Source of the DNA: Haloarcula ordinaria | GTDB taxonomy: Archaea; Halobacteriota; Halobacteria; Halobacteriales; Haloarculaceae | Reading direction: 5' to 3' | Length of the DNA: 64,000 nucleotides | Assembly: GCF_029338275.1 (NCBI RefSeq) | Contig: NZ_CP119790.1 | Span: 124,001 to 188,000 of the forward strand | Shown: positions 50,500 through 60,591 of the stretch, piece after piece | Numbering within the stretch: position 1 is the first letter of the stretch | How the letters are laid out: each line of letters opens with the position of its first letter | Program-made: the position numbers and the translations under genes | Notes under the pieces: model-generated | The model's database searches: none | The model's input: the letters and a program-made list of their open reading frames with translations, nothing else | What the model was told of the DNA's origin: nothing

Positions 50500-52602
50500 C
50501 TATCCGAATACGTTGAAGATATCCCGGAGAAGATTACCCAGCGCAGCAAGTATCCCGCCGTCTGACTCATCGGACGACGACTCCTCGACAGCAGTCGTTT
50601 CGACTGCGCGTTCGGTCGCTGGGGTGGGACTCGACGCCGAAGTCGAGGGCTGCGCGCCTTCTGAGGCGGCCACGTCCACCTCCGAAGCGGTCGTCCGAAC
50701 GACGCCTCGATCGTCCCGGACGCTGAGTTTGACCGTGTACGTGCCCGATGACGCGAACCGGTGGGTGACGCGCTGGCCCGTCGCGTTGGTCCCGTCGCCG
50801 AACTCCCACCCGTACGCCTGTACCTGCCCGTCGGCATCTGCCGATCCCGAGGCGTCGAACTCCACTTGCGTTCCGGCCTCCGGGCTCGCGTCTGAAGCGT
50901 CGAACGCCGCCGTAGGCGGCTGGTTCGGCGTACGGACGGTGAGTGTTCTGGTCACCGTCGCCGTGTTTCCGGCCCCATCGGTGACCGTAAGCGTGACACC
51001 GTACGTCCCGGCGGACGTGTAACTGTGCGTGGCACTCGAACCGGTGTCGACGCTGCCGTCACCGAAGTCCCACTCGTAGCTCGCAATCTGTCCCTCCGGG
51101 TCGACGGACCTGGACCCGTTGAACGTCACTTGCTGTCCAGTTTCGACTTGGCCGCGAGAGGTGCCGAACACCGCCCGCGGGCTTCTGTCTTCGACTGTGA
51201 GCCGTGTACGAACCGTATCACGGAATCCGTCCGTGTCCTCAACCGTGAGTGCAACCTCGTACGTCCCCGGCGTCGCGTAGCTGTGGGTGACTCGCTGCCC
51301 ACTGGCGGTCGTGCCGTCCCCGAACGACCAAGTGTAGCTGTCGATGGACCCGAACAGCGAGTACGAGTCCAACCCGTCGAACGCAATCGTCTCTGCCGAG
51401 CGTGGCCTGTCAGGGACGGCCGTCACGTTGGCGTGAATCGCCGTATCGAGCACCGACGTCGTGTCGATGATGTCTAGGAGGGACGGGTAGGCTAGGGTGG
51501 TCGAATTGGTCGTGGTTGTCGACGAGTCCAAGCCACCAACGTCGATGACCTGTGTCTCATTCTGTGTCGTGCTCGACTCGTTCTGATTAGTGTTGTTAAT
51601 GAACGTGAACTCGGTCCCGCTGACACTGGAAAGTTGCGTGTTCACCGACACGAGCGAGGCGTTGATGCTCCGTGGTGCCGAAACGTTGGTGAATGTCTTG
51701 GTGAAATAGCCGTCTTTCTCGATACGGATTGTACGGGCTTGGTCGACCCAGAACTCACCGACCCACGGCGTCTGTCCGACGGCCTGCCCGTCGACGTAGA
51801 CGGAAGCATCGTCTGGCTCCGAGACGACGATGACTGGCTTGGTCCGTCGCTCCATCGTGAGCCGAACCGTCGACCGATTCAGTGCGACCCGCTCGCTCGC
51901 CGTCCTATAGCCGTCGGCGCGGACCTCGACGGTTCTCTCGCCGTATCGTCTCGTGTGGTCGACTGCGAAGGACCCCGTCCACGGCGTCTCCCCCTGGCGT
52001 TCGCCGTCGATGTACACGTCCGCGCCGTCCACGTTTGCGGTCACCGTCACGTCCCTCCGACTGTCGTTCGCGGGCTGCTCGATTTTGAGCGGGTCGTCTA
52101 CGAACAGGTAGTCAAGGCTCGTGACGGGCTCCGACGAGAGTACGTCCGCATCGAGCAGCCGGACCGTCAAGATCGAGAACGTCGGGTCGACCGCTATCGG
52201 GTCGGTATCGCCGCCGCCCTGTGCGAACACCTCGTCGCCCGTTATCTCGAAGATGAACGTCCCGTCCCGATCCCGCCCGACTGGAGCGCTCCGCACGGTC
52301 GACGTCCCACCGGCGTCAAGCTCCAGGACGACCTCCATCTCGGGGTTTCCCTTCCCCAGCCCCCCGACCTCGGGGAAGTCGGTGTCCGCCTCGACCGTCA
52401 CCTGGAACGACGACGCGTATCCGTCGCCGTCCACGTCCTCCCTGTCTGAGATGGTTATCTCCGTTATCTGTGCGTCCGGGCCGTCACCCGAGGCGATTCC
52501 AACGCCTGCAGCACCGGCCACCAGTACAAGCAGTACACAGAAGCCGAGCGCACCGAGCGTCGACCTCACTTCCCTCCCGAAAACGGTTGGCTCGTATTTC
52601 AT
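50500..52602 (-). CDS. secreted surface protein with PEGA and PKD domains
   Basis: From the ATG at 52600-52602 the protein has 700 residues: an N-terminal signal/anchor helix (LGALGFCVLLVLVAGAAGVGIASG), a beta-rich domain to about residue 170, two PEGA repeats ('GADVYIDGERQGETPWTGSF', 'DASVYVDGQAVGQTPWVGEF'), an Asn/Thr-rich low-complexity stretch, then three PKD domains ('YTWSFGDGTTASGQRVTHSYATPGTYEVALTV', 'YEWDFGDGSVDTGSSATHSY', 'YGWEFGDGTNATGQRVTHRF'). A Ser/Thr stalk and 'GGILAALGNLLRDIFNVFG' end it, without a PGF-CTERM anchor. PEGA and PKD domains serve binding at the cell surface. A transposase relic lies directly after the stop. A TATA element at 52709-52723 lies about 110 bases upstream. 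Confidence 0.85.
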   Translation of the reverse strand: MKYEPTVFGREVRSTLGALGFCVLLVLVAGAAGVGIASGDGPDAQITEITISDREDVDGDGYASSFQVTVEADTDFPEVGGLGKGNPEMEVVLELDAGGTSTVRSAPVGRDRDGTFIFEITGDEVFAQGGGDTDPIAVDPTFSILTVRLLDADVLSSEPVTSLDYLFVDDPLKIEQPANDSRRDVTVTANVDGADVYIDGERQGETPWTGSFAVDHTRRYGERTVEVRADGYRTASERVALNRSTVRLTMERRTKPVIVVSEPDDASVYVDGQAVGQTPWVGEFWVDQARTIRIEKDGYFTKTFTNVSAPRSINASLVSVNTQLSSVSGTEFTFINNTNQNESSTTQNETQVIDVGGLDSSTTTTNSTTLAYPSLLDIIDTTSVLDTAIHANVTAVPDRPRSAETIAFDGLDSYSLFGSIDSYTWSFGDGTTASGQRVTHSYATPGTYEVALTVEDTDGFRDTVRTRLTVEDRSPRAVFGTSRGQVETGQQVTFNGSRSVDPEGQIASYEWDFGDGSVDTGSSATHSYTSAGTYGVTLTVTDGAGNTATVTRTLTVRTPNQPPTAAFDASDASPEAGTQVEFDASGSADADGQVQAYGWEFGDGTNATGQRVTHRFASSGTYTVKLSVRDDRGVVRTTASEVDVAASEGAQPSTSASSPTPATERAVETTAVEESSSDESDGGILAALGNLLRDIFNVFG

Positions 52603-53335
52603 AGTGCGAAGTTTTCCGGGACTCGGAACCGGTCTCACCCACCGCCCTCACCCCCGTTCGCCACCACTTTCCAGTCAGTGGGGCACTTATGGAATTTATT
52701 TCACGTCTGCATATATATAAAGTTATCTGTCAAGTGCTGGCTAATCCACATGGACCATCTGATGATTGACTGTTCCGGAATCACCCTTCTCACAATAATA
52801 TATTGGTGGGCGGCCTCGCCACTCATCCGCGTCACCGCTGGACTAGTGAAACCCTAGTCCTGTCCAGCCAGATATAGTCCATCCCCGTGCTGCCTATGCG
52901 CGCTATCCCTTGCAGAGTCTACTCAACCTACCAGAGATCTGGAAGAACCTGCGTGCAAGACTTAGAGCGTCTATGCAGCACTCGGTCACGATTAGTTTCA
53001 AGCCATTACTGGTGAATCAGCCGCTCAGTATGCGTGCGTACTGACCGCAGAAAGTTCTACCAGTTTGACGGGATGTTCAGCTGGCCGTGCGAGATACAGA
53101 GGGTAGAGGAAGCAGTGGGTCGTCATTCATATCATCCTGACAACGTCGAAATATTTGTGAAGTGAACCTGCTTATTGATCCCGGAGACTGGGACTATTGT
53201 AACACCGAAGCCGAGCTCACGTGTTGACCGTACTGTCGGACTGGATTCAGCGTCCCAACCCTGAACGCCAAAGTGGAAGATTTGAACTTAGTAAGAGGTA
53301 TATAATCATAATAGTACCGACAGTTACCACATCAT
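52603..53335. other. AT-richer intergenic region
   Basis: About 730 bases without a supported gene. It has a TATA box for the PKD gene (ATATATATAA near 52711), a 7-base hairpin (GGACTAG/CTAGTCC, 52840-52860) and a TATA box for the next gene (GGTATATAATC, 53297-53307). Confidence 0.5.
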
Positions 53336-53941
53336 ATGGTGTCTGATGATTGGAAAACACGTGGGGCAACGCAGTGGATAAGCCGTAGAAAGATGATGAA
53401 GGGTGTTTCTACAGTATGTATCTTTAGCCTTTCTGGATGTAGTGGTAACGGTTCAGATAGCCAAAGCGAATCAAGCGGCGACTCAAATGGTCAAGATAAC
53501 TCAACACCAGAACCGACACCAGAGCCAACACCTGAACCAACGCCAGAACCGACGCCAGAGCCAACACCCGAACCAACGCCAGAACCGACGCCAGAGCCAA
53601 CACCCGAACCAACGCCAGAACCGACGCCAGAAATAACGTGCCAGACGGAGGTAGAAGATACAATAACTGTTGGCTCAGGAGAATCTCAAACGTATGAGTT
53701 TGTCTTAGATCAAGGAGATGAAGTAAAGATAACCACTCAAACGGAGAAGGGGAAGAACCCCATTCTCACAGTCGCCACACCGTCAGGTGATAACATAGTT
53801 GATGAAAAGTCAGAACCTCTGATGCGGGAAACGCTCACGACCTCTGAAAGCGGTTCGTATCTCTTTAGACTTGAGAATGGGGCCATGTTTGGCGAAGAGG
53901 GTGTATGGACCATAGATATTGACATTTGTAGTCGAGGATAG
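53336..53941 (+). CDS. lipoprotein with TPEP-repeat stalk and PPC-like domain
   Basis: The 201-residue protein has a twin-arginine-like signal (SRRKMMKGVSTVCIFSLSGC), a lipobox Cys and a Ser/Asp linker. A stalk of tandem TPEP units (residues about 57-100) is coded by nearly perfect 36-base repeats. A C-terminal beta-sandwich of about 95 residues follows ('DTITVGSGESQTYEFVLDQGDEVKI', 'SGSYLFRLENGAMFGEEGVWTIDI'), resembling pre-peptidase C-terminal (PPC) domains. Codon and base composition are clearly AT-richer than in neighbouring genes, which suggests recent transfer. No function beyond surface binding can be claimed. Confidence 0.75.
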   Translation: MVSDDWKTRGATQWISRRKMMKGVSTVCIFSLSGCSGNGSDSQSESSGDSNGQDNSTPEPTPEPTPEPTPEPTPEPTPEPTPEPTPEPTPEPTPEPTPEITCQTEVEDTITVGSGESQTYEFVLDQGDEVKITTQTEKGKNPILTVATPSGDNIVDEKSEPLMRETLTTSESGSYLFRLENGAMFGEEGVWTIDIDICSRG

Positions 53942-54313
53942 TGAACTCGTACGTATATGATCTGATTATTCGTCCTCATCACTACGTGAACCATAATCCA
54001 ACTTCCATCTGCAAATTTTAACCATAGCATAAGCACTTCATAATTTATGGCCCTGTTGAAACCCACAACTGATGACAGGTTTCAGCGGCTGTGCTGAATA
54101 TCGGGCGTGAATTCAATCCTCTGAAAGTGCAATCAATAATACGACAGTCATCCTCTGAATCTCGATCGTCACATGGATTGCCAAGTTCAAAACCCTCATT
54201 GAAATATAGAGGGGCAGAGACCCCAGATAGAGAGTTTTACATTTTCATTAAGTTCTACCATGAATATTGGACAAGCTTTTGGATGACTACCCTCTCAACT
54301 AAATTGACGAGCG
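53942..54313. other. AT-rich gap with IS-end-like sequence
   Basis: No gene is supported. It contains the second IS-end-like element (54047-54115). Confidence 0.45.
54047..54115. repeat. IS-end-like element, copy B
   Basis: ATGGCCCTGTTGAAACCC followed by GTGCTGAATATCGGGCG, the diverged counterpart of 47666-47729. Confidence 0.4.
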
Positions 54314-55111
54314 ATGACTGATTCGGAAGATGCGTTCGCGGATATCGTATTCCTCGCCGGGTCGCCGAATCGTATCGCAGTGCTCAGTGCACTCTCGGTC
54401 GACAAGCCAGTCGACCGGCATGACTTGGTAGAAGACCTCAGTATCTCCCGAGTGACGGTCCAACGGATCCTCGATTCGCTCGGGTCGCGGGGCTGGGTCG
54501 CTAGCGAGGGCCGCGACTATCGGATCACACCCATCGGTGAGGTCATTGTCGAAGAATTTCAGTCGTCACTTGACACCTTCGAGTCGATGGAACGTCTCTC
54601 GCTAGTGCTCCCGTGGCTCCCGGCCGGTTTCGATGTCGACCTCCGGCGACTCTCAGATGCTCGTATTACGCTGCCAACATGGAGCGACTCCGTTGCGCCC
54701 GTCCGTCGAGCTGCGGAACTCTGTCGAAACCTCGATGACCTACGGGTCTGCGCGTCGGGAGTTGCACCGGACGTCATCAGGGGGATTCGGGACGCTGCCG
54801 TCGAGGACAGGGCCGAGGTCGAAGTCGTGGCAACGGCGAGTGCAATCGACGTCATCCGAGATGACTCCACAATGCGAGGCTGGTTCGCTGACCTCGGCGA
54901 TGCCGGGGGCCAGGTTTACGAACATCCGGGGCACCCATATCTTATCGGCCTTTGTGACCGGACTGCGGTCATCGGAGTGAACGATGACGCTGGGATGCCC
55001 CGGGGACTCATCGAGTCGACGGATACGGTGGCCTACGAGTGGGTTCGCTCGATGTTCGATCAGTGCCGGGAGGAGTCTGAGCCGGTGGGCGACGGAGCGT
55101 TCTCCGGGTGA
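54314..55111 (+). CDS. winged-helix regulator with FilR1-type domain (first of three)
   Basis: The 265-residue protein has an N-terminal winged helix ('SPNRIAVLSALSVDKPVDRHDLVEDLSISRVTVQRILDSLGSRGW') and a C-terminal domain from about residue 95 ('LPWLPAGFDVDLRRLSDARITLP') of the FilR1/DUF1724 type, thought to sense a ligand. It is a close paralogue of the next gene, 115 bases downstream. Both lie just before the giant surface-protein gene, so surface-gene control is a reasonable guess. Confidence 0.85.
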   Translation: MTDSEDAFADIVFLAGSPNRIAVLSALSVDKPVDRHDLVEDLSISRVTVQRILDSLGSRGWVASEGRDYRITPIGEVIVEEFQSSLDTFESMERLSLVLPWLPAGFDVDLRRLSDARITLPTWSDSVAPVRRAAELCRNLDDLRVCASGVAPDVIRGIRDAAVEDRAEVEVVATASAIDVIRDDSTMRGWFADLGDAGGQVYEHPGHPYLIGLCDRTAVIGVNDDAGMPRGLIESTDTVAYEWVRSMFDQCREESEPVGDGAFSG

Positions 55112-55226
55112 GGGCTGTCGCGTATCCAAAGCACGGAGATACCGGAGCCGTTCCGGCAGAGTCGTCCACGGCAGATGGATTTCCAAGAATCATAACCATT
55201 ATCCTATTGTCAGAAATACACTTGTT

Positions 55227-56015
55227 ATGGCGTCGTCTCCCGACACGGTCGAGTTCCTGGCCCGTTCGGAGAATCGTGTTCGGGCGCTGAAAGTGCTTGG
55301 TGACCGTTCGTGTGACCGGGATGAACTCGCGGAGGCGGTCGGTATCTCACGGGTGACGGCCCAGCGTATACTCGACGCCCTCGTCGGGCGCGGGTGGGTC
55401 ACCGATGAGGGCCGCACGTATCGAGCGACTCAGTCCGGAACCATCGTTTCCGAGGAGTTCGAGTCGCTCCTGGATACGATGGAGGCAATGCGACGACTCT
55501 CGGCAGTCGTGCCATGGCTCCCTCCTGATTTCGACGTCGACCTCCGGCGACTGACCGACGCTCGGGTTTTTCTCCCCGCACCCGACGACCCGATGTCACC
55601 GGTTAGACGCTCGACTGACCGAATGGGTGAGGCTGACTCCGTCCGCGGTCTCGGGACGGGTATCGCCCCCGATGCCTTACGGGTCAACCGCGACTGTGTC
55701 GTCGACGACGGACAGTCGCTCGAGGTCGTTTTCTCCGACGGCGTGCTGGAGGTCATCGCCGCGGACGCGCGAATGTCGGAATGGGTACGGGAGATGCTCG
55801 ACGCCGGCGCGTCGCTGTATCGCCACGAGGATATCGGCCTTCTTGCCGGTGAGTTCGACCGTGAAGTAGTCGGGATAGGAGTCGGGGATGGGTCGGGTGT
55901 TCCACAGGGATATATCGAAAGTCGAGACGACGAGGTCCGAAACTGGTTCGAGAGGACGTTCGAGCGGTACCGTTCGAACGCTGAACCGGTCAGGAAGAAG
56001 CTGTTCACGGTGTGA
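55227..56015 (+). CDS. winged-helix regulator with FilR1-type domain (second)
   Basis: From ATG 55227 the protein has 262 residues with the same layout: 'SENRVRALKVLGDRSCDRDELAEAVGISRVTAQRILDALVGRGW' then 'VVPWLPPDFDVDLRRLTDARVFLP'. The upstream frame to 54984 overlaps the first regulator and is rejected. The last 48 bases before the surface-protein ATG (56064) are the only gap between the two genes. Tandem duplication with the previous gene is evident from the shared spacing and motifs. Confidence 0.85.
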   Translation: MASSPDTVEFLARSENRVRALKVLGDRSCDRDELAEAVGISRVTAQRILDALVGRGWVTDEGRTYRATQSGTIVSEEFESLLDTMEAMRRLSAVVPWLPPDFDVDLRRLTDARVFLPAPDDPMSPVRRSTDRMGEADSVRGLGTGIAPDALRVNRDCVVDDGQSLEVVFSDGVLEVIAADARMSEWVREMLDAGASLYRHEDIGLLAGEFDREVVGIGVGDGSGVPQGYIESRDDEVRNWFERTFERYRSNAEPVRKKLFTV

Positions 56016-56063
56016 ACGCCGTTCACGGAGCGTCTATATCTCCGTTCGTGGCGTTCTACCTTT

Positions 56064-59000
56064 ATGTACGCCTTGCGACTGACACACGGGAAGGCAGCAC
56101 AGAACGAGGGGGGACGCGGTGACATCGGACGGCTCCTGATTGTAGCCGTCGTCGCCATAATGGTCACGAGTTCGTTCGTCGGGTTCATGACGTCGACGGC
56201 GGCGGCCGAAACGCTTCCGTCGGGCGTCGTCGGGGTATCGCAATGCGGTCCGCTGGATCAGGCGAACCAGGAGTACTGGCTCACGGCGGACATCGTGGAC
56301 GCTCCTGGCGACTGTTTTGTTGTCACCGCAGTTGGTGTCACACTCGATGGGCGGGGGTTCACCATCGATGGGGATGGGCCCAGCGGTTCAGATGCCGGCG
56401 TACGGGTCCAATCGGACGACGCTGTCGTGAAGAACGGGACGATTCAACAGTTCTCCTATGGAGTCTATACAGACGGAGATAACGGAGAAGTACGGAATTT
56501 GCTTCTGAAGGATAATACGGACGGTGTCTCTGTCATCGTGAGATACGTCTCTGGTGCCTGGGTCGGCCCGTCGAATACCCTCGTGGCCGACAACGAGATT
56601 CAGGGGAGAAACGGAATACAGGTAAACGGCGCGAGCGGCACGACCATTCGTGACAACACGCTCCAGGGAACCGGGGAACAGGGCTTTACTCGTTATCAAG
56701 GGATCCGTGTTTACCAGGTCTGGACGAACGCGCCGACCAGCGACAACCGAATCAGTGGGAATACGGTCGGTGGGTTCGAACGCGGTATCTCGCTTGAAGG
56801 GGGGAGTGGTACCAACAATCAGATTACGGATAACACACTGACGGGGAGCCGGTACGAGAATATCGTCGTTTCCGGGATAGCTGATACACAGGTCCTGCGT
56901 AACACCGTCACGGGGGGCGGAATCGGGATCCAAGTCGGCGGAACGGGGACGACAGTGTCAGGGAACCAAGTCACGGACATCAGAGTCGCTGGCTCGAACA
57001 CTATCGGGATCGTCGTGCGGGGTGGCACTGACGTCGAGATCTCCGATAACATCGTTCGGAACATCCGGAACAGAGGGATTGAGCTCGTGAGCGGGCAGAA
57101 CATCCGAGTGCTCCGGAACACCGTCACGGACATCGATACGGCTGGCATAAACGTCGGCACGAGCAGCGTCGATCAGGTACTCCTCGCCAACAATACGGTT
57201 CAGCAAAACGGGGACGGCGTCCGTACCGACGGAGCGACGAACGTCCTCGTGCGCGACACGCTGTCGACGAACAACGGGGAGTTCGATTACGAACAGTGGA
57301 CGCGCGTTTCGGCGGTCGACCTGCTCCGGTTCGAGACCAGTACAGCAACCCTCTCGGGAACGGCGTACGACGTCGACCTCCGCGGGCTACGGACCGGCGA
57401 GACGCTTCCGACCCCACGTGACGGGTTCGTCGCGGTCGGCCCTGCGTTCTTCGCCACGGACGAGGCCAGCGTCGGAACCGCGTACCTCGACGGGCTGACG
57501 CTGCACTACACTGACGCGGACGTCTCCTCGCTTGACGAGTCGTCGCTCCAGATATGGGTCTACGACACGGCCGCCGGAACGTGGGCGAGCCTCCCCGGGC
57601 CCACGGTCGACGCCAACACAAACACGGTGACGGTCGACCGCTGGACGTTCTCCGGGGCACACTACGTCGCTCTACTCGGCCAGACGGAAGTCTCGGTGAC
57701 TATCACCAACCCGAACGACGGTGAGATACTCAATACGACGAACGTTCTGCTCACCGGCACGGCGACGAGCACGACCGGGACGGTGACCGACGTCGAGGTG
57801 AGTCTTGATGGCGGATCGTTCCAACCCGCCACGGTCTCGGGCACCGACTGGAGCTACGCTCTCGACTCCCTGACGGAAGACGAACACATGGTCGTGGTGC
57901 GGGCGACTGACGAACTCGGCATCTCCAACACCTCGAACGTCTCGTTCACTGTCGACATGACGCCGCTCACCATCGAGACGGTGACGCTCGATCCGAGGCT
58001 CGTCGGCGGCGGCGACACGGTCACGGTCACCGTCTCGGCATCGGATGCGAACGGCGTGACGGGCGTCACGGCCGACGATATCTCGCTCACGCAGGACACG
58101 GGCGGCAATTGGACAGGTAGCCTCACCGCGCCGACGTCTGACGGGTCCGTGACCGTCGACGTGGTCGCCACCGACACCGCCGGCAACCAGGCCACAGCCT
58201 CCGACTCGTACACCGTGGACGCCACGGCTCCGACGGTGACGCTCTCGGCACCCACGACGAGTACGACCGCGGCAGTCGAGGTGACCGGCTCGAGCATGGA
58301 CGCGAACGGTGTCGCTTTCGCGGAACTCCTCGTCGATGGGACCTCTCAGCCGCTCACGCTCGCCGCCGACGGGTCGTTCTCGGTGACACTAACCCTCGCG
58401 AACGGAACCCACACGCTGACGCTCGGCGCGGAGGACGCCGTCGGTAACCGTGCGGAGACGAGCGTGACGGTGACGATCACCCTCGACACCGACGGCGATG
58501 GCCTGACCGATGTCGAAGAGGAGGCCCTCGGTACTGATCCGACCGTCGCGGACACTGACCGCGACGGAGTGAGTGACGGGGACGAAGTCAACACATACGG
58601 CAGCGATCCGCTGAACCCCGACACCGACGGTGACGGACTGAGTGACGGTAGCGAAGTCGGCGGGAACTTCGTCGGGTTCCCCAGCGATCCGACGCTCGTC
58701 GACACCGACGGTGACGGACTGAGCGACAGCGAGGAAATTCGGACTACCGAGCCATACACCTACATCACGGCCCCGAGCAACCCCGACACCGACGGTGACG
58801 GGCTGACCGACCCCGACGAATACGAGCAGGGCACCAACCCACGTATCGCCGACACCGACGGCGACGGCGTCGACGATGGTACCGAAGTCTCGCTAGGGAC
58901 GGACCCCTTAGACCCGAGTGACGAGGGGAATCCGGACAATCTCGACAGCGACAACGACGGTCTCACGAACGGTGAAGAAGCCGCTCTGGGGACGGACCCG

Positions 59001-60239
59001 GCGGTGGCAGACACCGACGGTGACGGCCTGCTCGACGGCGAAGAGGTGGCCACGCACGGCACCGACCCCACGTTAGCGGATACTGACGGCGACGGGCTCG
59101 GTGACGGTGACGAACTCAACACTCACAGCACCGATCCTTTGACCGCCGACACTGACGCTGGAGGCGTCGACGACGGCGAGGAGGTCGCTGCAGGCACCGA
59201 TCCGACCAACCCCGCCGACGACGCGTTCGCGCTGGACAGTGACGGTGATGGACTGAGCGACGGCCGCGAGGCCGAACTGGGAACGGACGCAACTGTCACC
59301 GACACCGACGGCGACGGCTTGCCCGATGGCGAGGAAGTCGACACTCACGGTACTGACCCGCTGACCGCAGACACGGACGGCGATGGCGTCTCTGACGGTG
59401 ACGAGGTTGCAGGTGGGAGCGATCCACTGGACGCGAACGATCCGACGCCACAGGACTCCGACGGTGACGGCCTCTCCGATCTAGAGGAAGAGGCCTTAGG
59501 CACCGACCCGACCAATCCCGACACCGATGGTGATGGCCTCGGCGACGCCGAGGACGACCGCCCACTCGACGCGACTGCTGACTCCGACGGCGACGGACTG
59601 ACCGACGCCGCAGAGATCCTGACCTACAATACGGATCCCACGGCGGTCGATTCTGACGGCGGTGGCGTGGCCGACGGTGACGAGGTTGCCGCTGGCAGTG
59701 ACCCGAACGACCCGGCAGACGACGCGTTCGGGTTAGACAGTGACGATGATGGTCTGAGCGACGGCCGCGAGGCCGAACTGGGAACGGACGCAACTGTCAC
59801 CGACACCGACGGCGACGGCTTGCCCGATGGCGAGGAAGTCGACACTCACGGTACTGACCCGCTGACCGCTGACACCGATGGTGACGGCATCTCCGACGGT
59901 GACGAGATTGCAGGAGGGAGCGACCCGCTGGATCCGAACGATCCCACCGCGCAGGACTCCGACGGAGATGGACTCACCGATTCAGAGGAAGCAGCTCTCG
60001 GGACCGATCCGCAGAATGCCGACACTGACGGCGACGGAGTGACCGACGGTGAGGAAGTCAATGCCGGGACCGACCCACTCGTGTCCAATGATGAGGAGAG
60101 TGACGATGAAGGCGATGATGAGGAGAGTGACGATGAAGGCGATGATGAGGAGAGTGACGATGAAGGCGATGATGAGGAGAGTGACGATGAAGGCGATGAT
60201 GAGGAGAGTGACGATGAAGGCGAGGACGATAACGAGTAA
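56064..60239 (+). CDS. giant surface protein: beta-helix, Ig-like and TSP3 calcium-binding repeats
   Basis: The 1391-residue protein has a signal/anchor helix (residues 24-48, [25 protein letters not shown]). A right-handed beta-helix of NosD type spans about 75-400 ('[20 protein letters not shown]', repeated 'ISDNIVRNI'-like turns). Ig-like modules follow at about 540-800 ('[23 protein letters not shown]', '[22 protein letters not shown]'), and then about 500 residues of thrombospondin type 3 repeats ([16 protein letters not shown]), which bind calcium. The C-terminus is five copies of the nonapeptide DEESDDEGD, and there is no PGF-CTERM or membrane anchor. Two 116-base segments inside the TSP3 region are identical (59253-59368, 59754-59869). 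It probably acts in adhesion or as a wall-associated sheath. Confidence 0.85.
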   Translation: MYALRLTHGKAAQNEGGRGDIGRLLIVAVVAIMVTSSFVGFMTSTAAAETLPSGVVGVSQCGPLDQANQEYWLTADIVDAPGDCFVVTAVGVTLDGRGFTIDGDGPSGSDAGVRVQSDDAVVKNGTIQQFSYGVYTDGDNGEVRNLLLKDNTDGVSVIVRYVSGAWVGPSNTLVADNEIQGRNGIQVNGASGTTIRDNTLQGTGEQGFTRYQGIRVYQVWTNAPTSDNRISGNTVGGFERGISLEGGSGTNNQITDNTLTGSRYENIVVSGIADTQVLRNTVTGGGIGIQVGGTGTTVSGNQVTDIRVAGSNTIGIVVRGGTDVEISDNIVRNIRNRGIELVSGQNIRVLRNTVTDIDTAGINVGTSSVDQVLLANNTVQQNGDGVRTDGATNVLVRDTLSTNNGEFDYEQWTRVSAVDLLRFETSTATLSGTAYDVDLRGLRTGETLPTPRDGFVAVGPAFFATDEASVGTAYLDGLTLHYTDADVSSLDESSLQIWVYDTAAGTWASLPGPTVDANTNTVTVDRWTFSGAHYVALLGQTEVSVTITNPNDGEILNTTNVLLTGTATSTTGTVTDVEVSLDGGSFQPATVSGTDWSYALDSLTEDEHMVVVRATDELGISNTSNVSFTVDMTPLTIETVTLDPRLVGGGDTVTVTVSASDANGVTGVTADDISLTQDTGGNWTGSLTAPTSDGSVTVDVVATDTAGNQATASDSYTVDATAPTVTLSAPTTSTTAAVEVTGSSMDANGVAFAELLVDGTSQPLTLAADGSFSVTLTLANGTHTLTLGAEDAVGNRAETSVTVTITLDTDGDGLTDVEEEALGTDPTVADTDRDGVSDGDEVNTYGSDPLNPDTDGDGLSDGSEVGGNFVGFPSDPTLVDTDGDGLSDSEEIRTTEPYTYITAPSNPDTDGDGLTDPDEYEQGTNPRIADTDGDGVDDGTEVSLGTDPLDPSDEGNPDNLDSDNDGLTNGEEAALGTDPAVADTDGDGLLDGEEVATHGTDPTLADTDGDGLGDGDELNTHSTDPLTADTDAGGVDDGEEVAAGTDPTNPADDAFALDSDGDGLSDGREAELGTDATVTDTDGDGLPDGEEVDTHGTDPLTADTDGDGVSDGDEVAGGSDPLDANDPTPQDSDGDGLSDLEEEALGTDPTNPDTDGDGLGDAEDDRPLDATADSDGDGLTDAAEILTYNTDPTAVDSDGGGVADGDEVAAGSDPNDPADDAFGLDSDDDGLSDGREAELGTDATVTDTDGDGLPDGEEVDTHGTDPLTADTDGDGISDGDEIAGGSDPLDPNDPTAQDSDGDGLTDSEEAALGTDPQNADTDGDGVTDGEEVNAGTDPLVSNDEESDDEGDDEESDDEGDDEESDDEGDDEESDDEGDDEESDDEGEDDNE
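59253..59368 (+). repeat. 116-base internal duplication, copy 1
   Basis: Identical to 59754-59869, 501 bases (167 codons) away, within the TSP3 array. Confidence 0.8.
59754..59869 (+). repeat. 116-base internal duplication, copy 2
   Basis: Identical to 59253-59368; the flanking sequence is similar but diverged. Confidence 0.8.
60090..60224 (+). repeat. five tandem 27-base repeats
   Basis: Each unit codes DEESDDEGD; the last differs in its final codon. Near-identity points to slippage-prone, recently expanded DNA. Confidence 0.85.
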
Positions 60240-60591
60240 ATAGGAGTAAGAACAAACGGGATTCTCGTTCGAATGAATTCTCGTACTATCGAAGACGAAG
60301 AGAGACTATATGAACTCCGGACTATCTTTCTAAATATTCCCACCATTCTTAACAGACAGTGGAATGGTTGCTAGCTGCCATTTCGAATCGTTTCTCTGAA
60401 TCTAGCACTAAGAATATCGAATTTTCGCGCGAAACGCCAGACGTGAAGCAGAGATTCAGCACCGCCGCTGGAATCTGTCACCGACTGAGGGTTCCAACAG
60501 AGCCAAAAGTACATATCCTCGACGTATATTGGTGCGCCGTAGTTGAGGCAGAACGACGCACCTCTCCACAGCAGTTACCGACTAACCGGCA
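60240..60591. other. intergenic gap, no gene seen
   Basis: Between the surface-protein stop and the convergent amine oxidase gene; only chance-length frames are present. Confidence 0.45.

Noticed and set aside
53506..53636. 36-base tandem repeats as a CRISPR or minisatellite locus
   Set aside because: They encode the TPEP stalk in frame and have no spacers.
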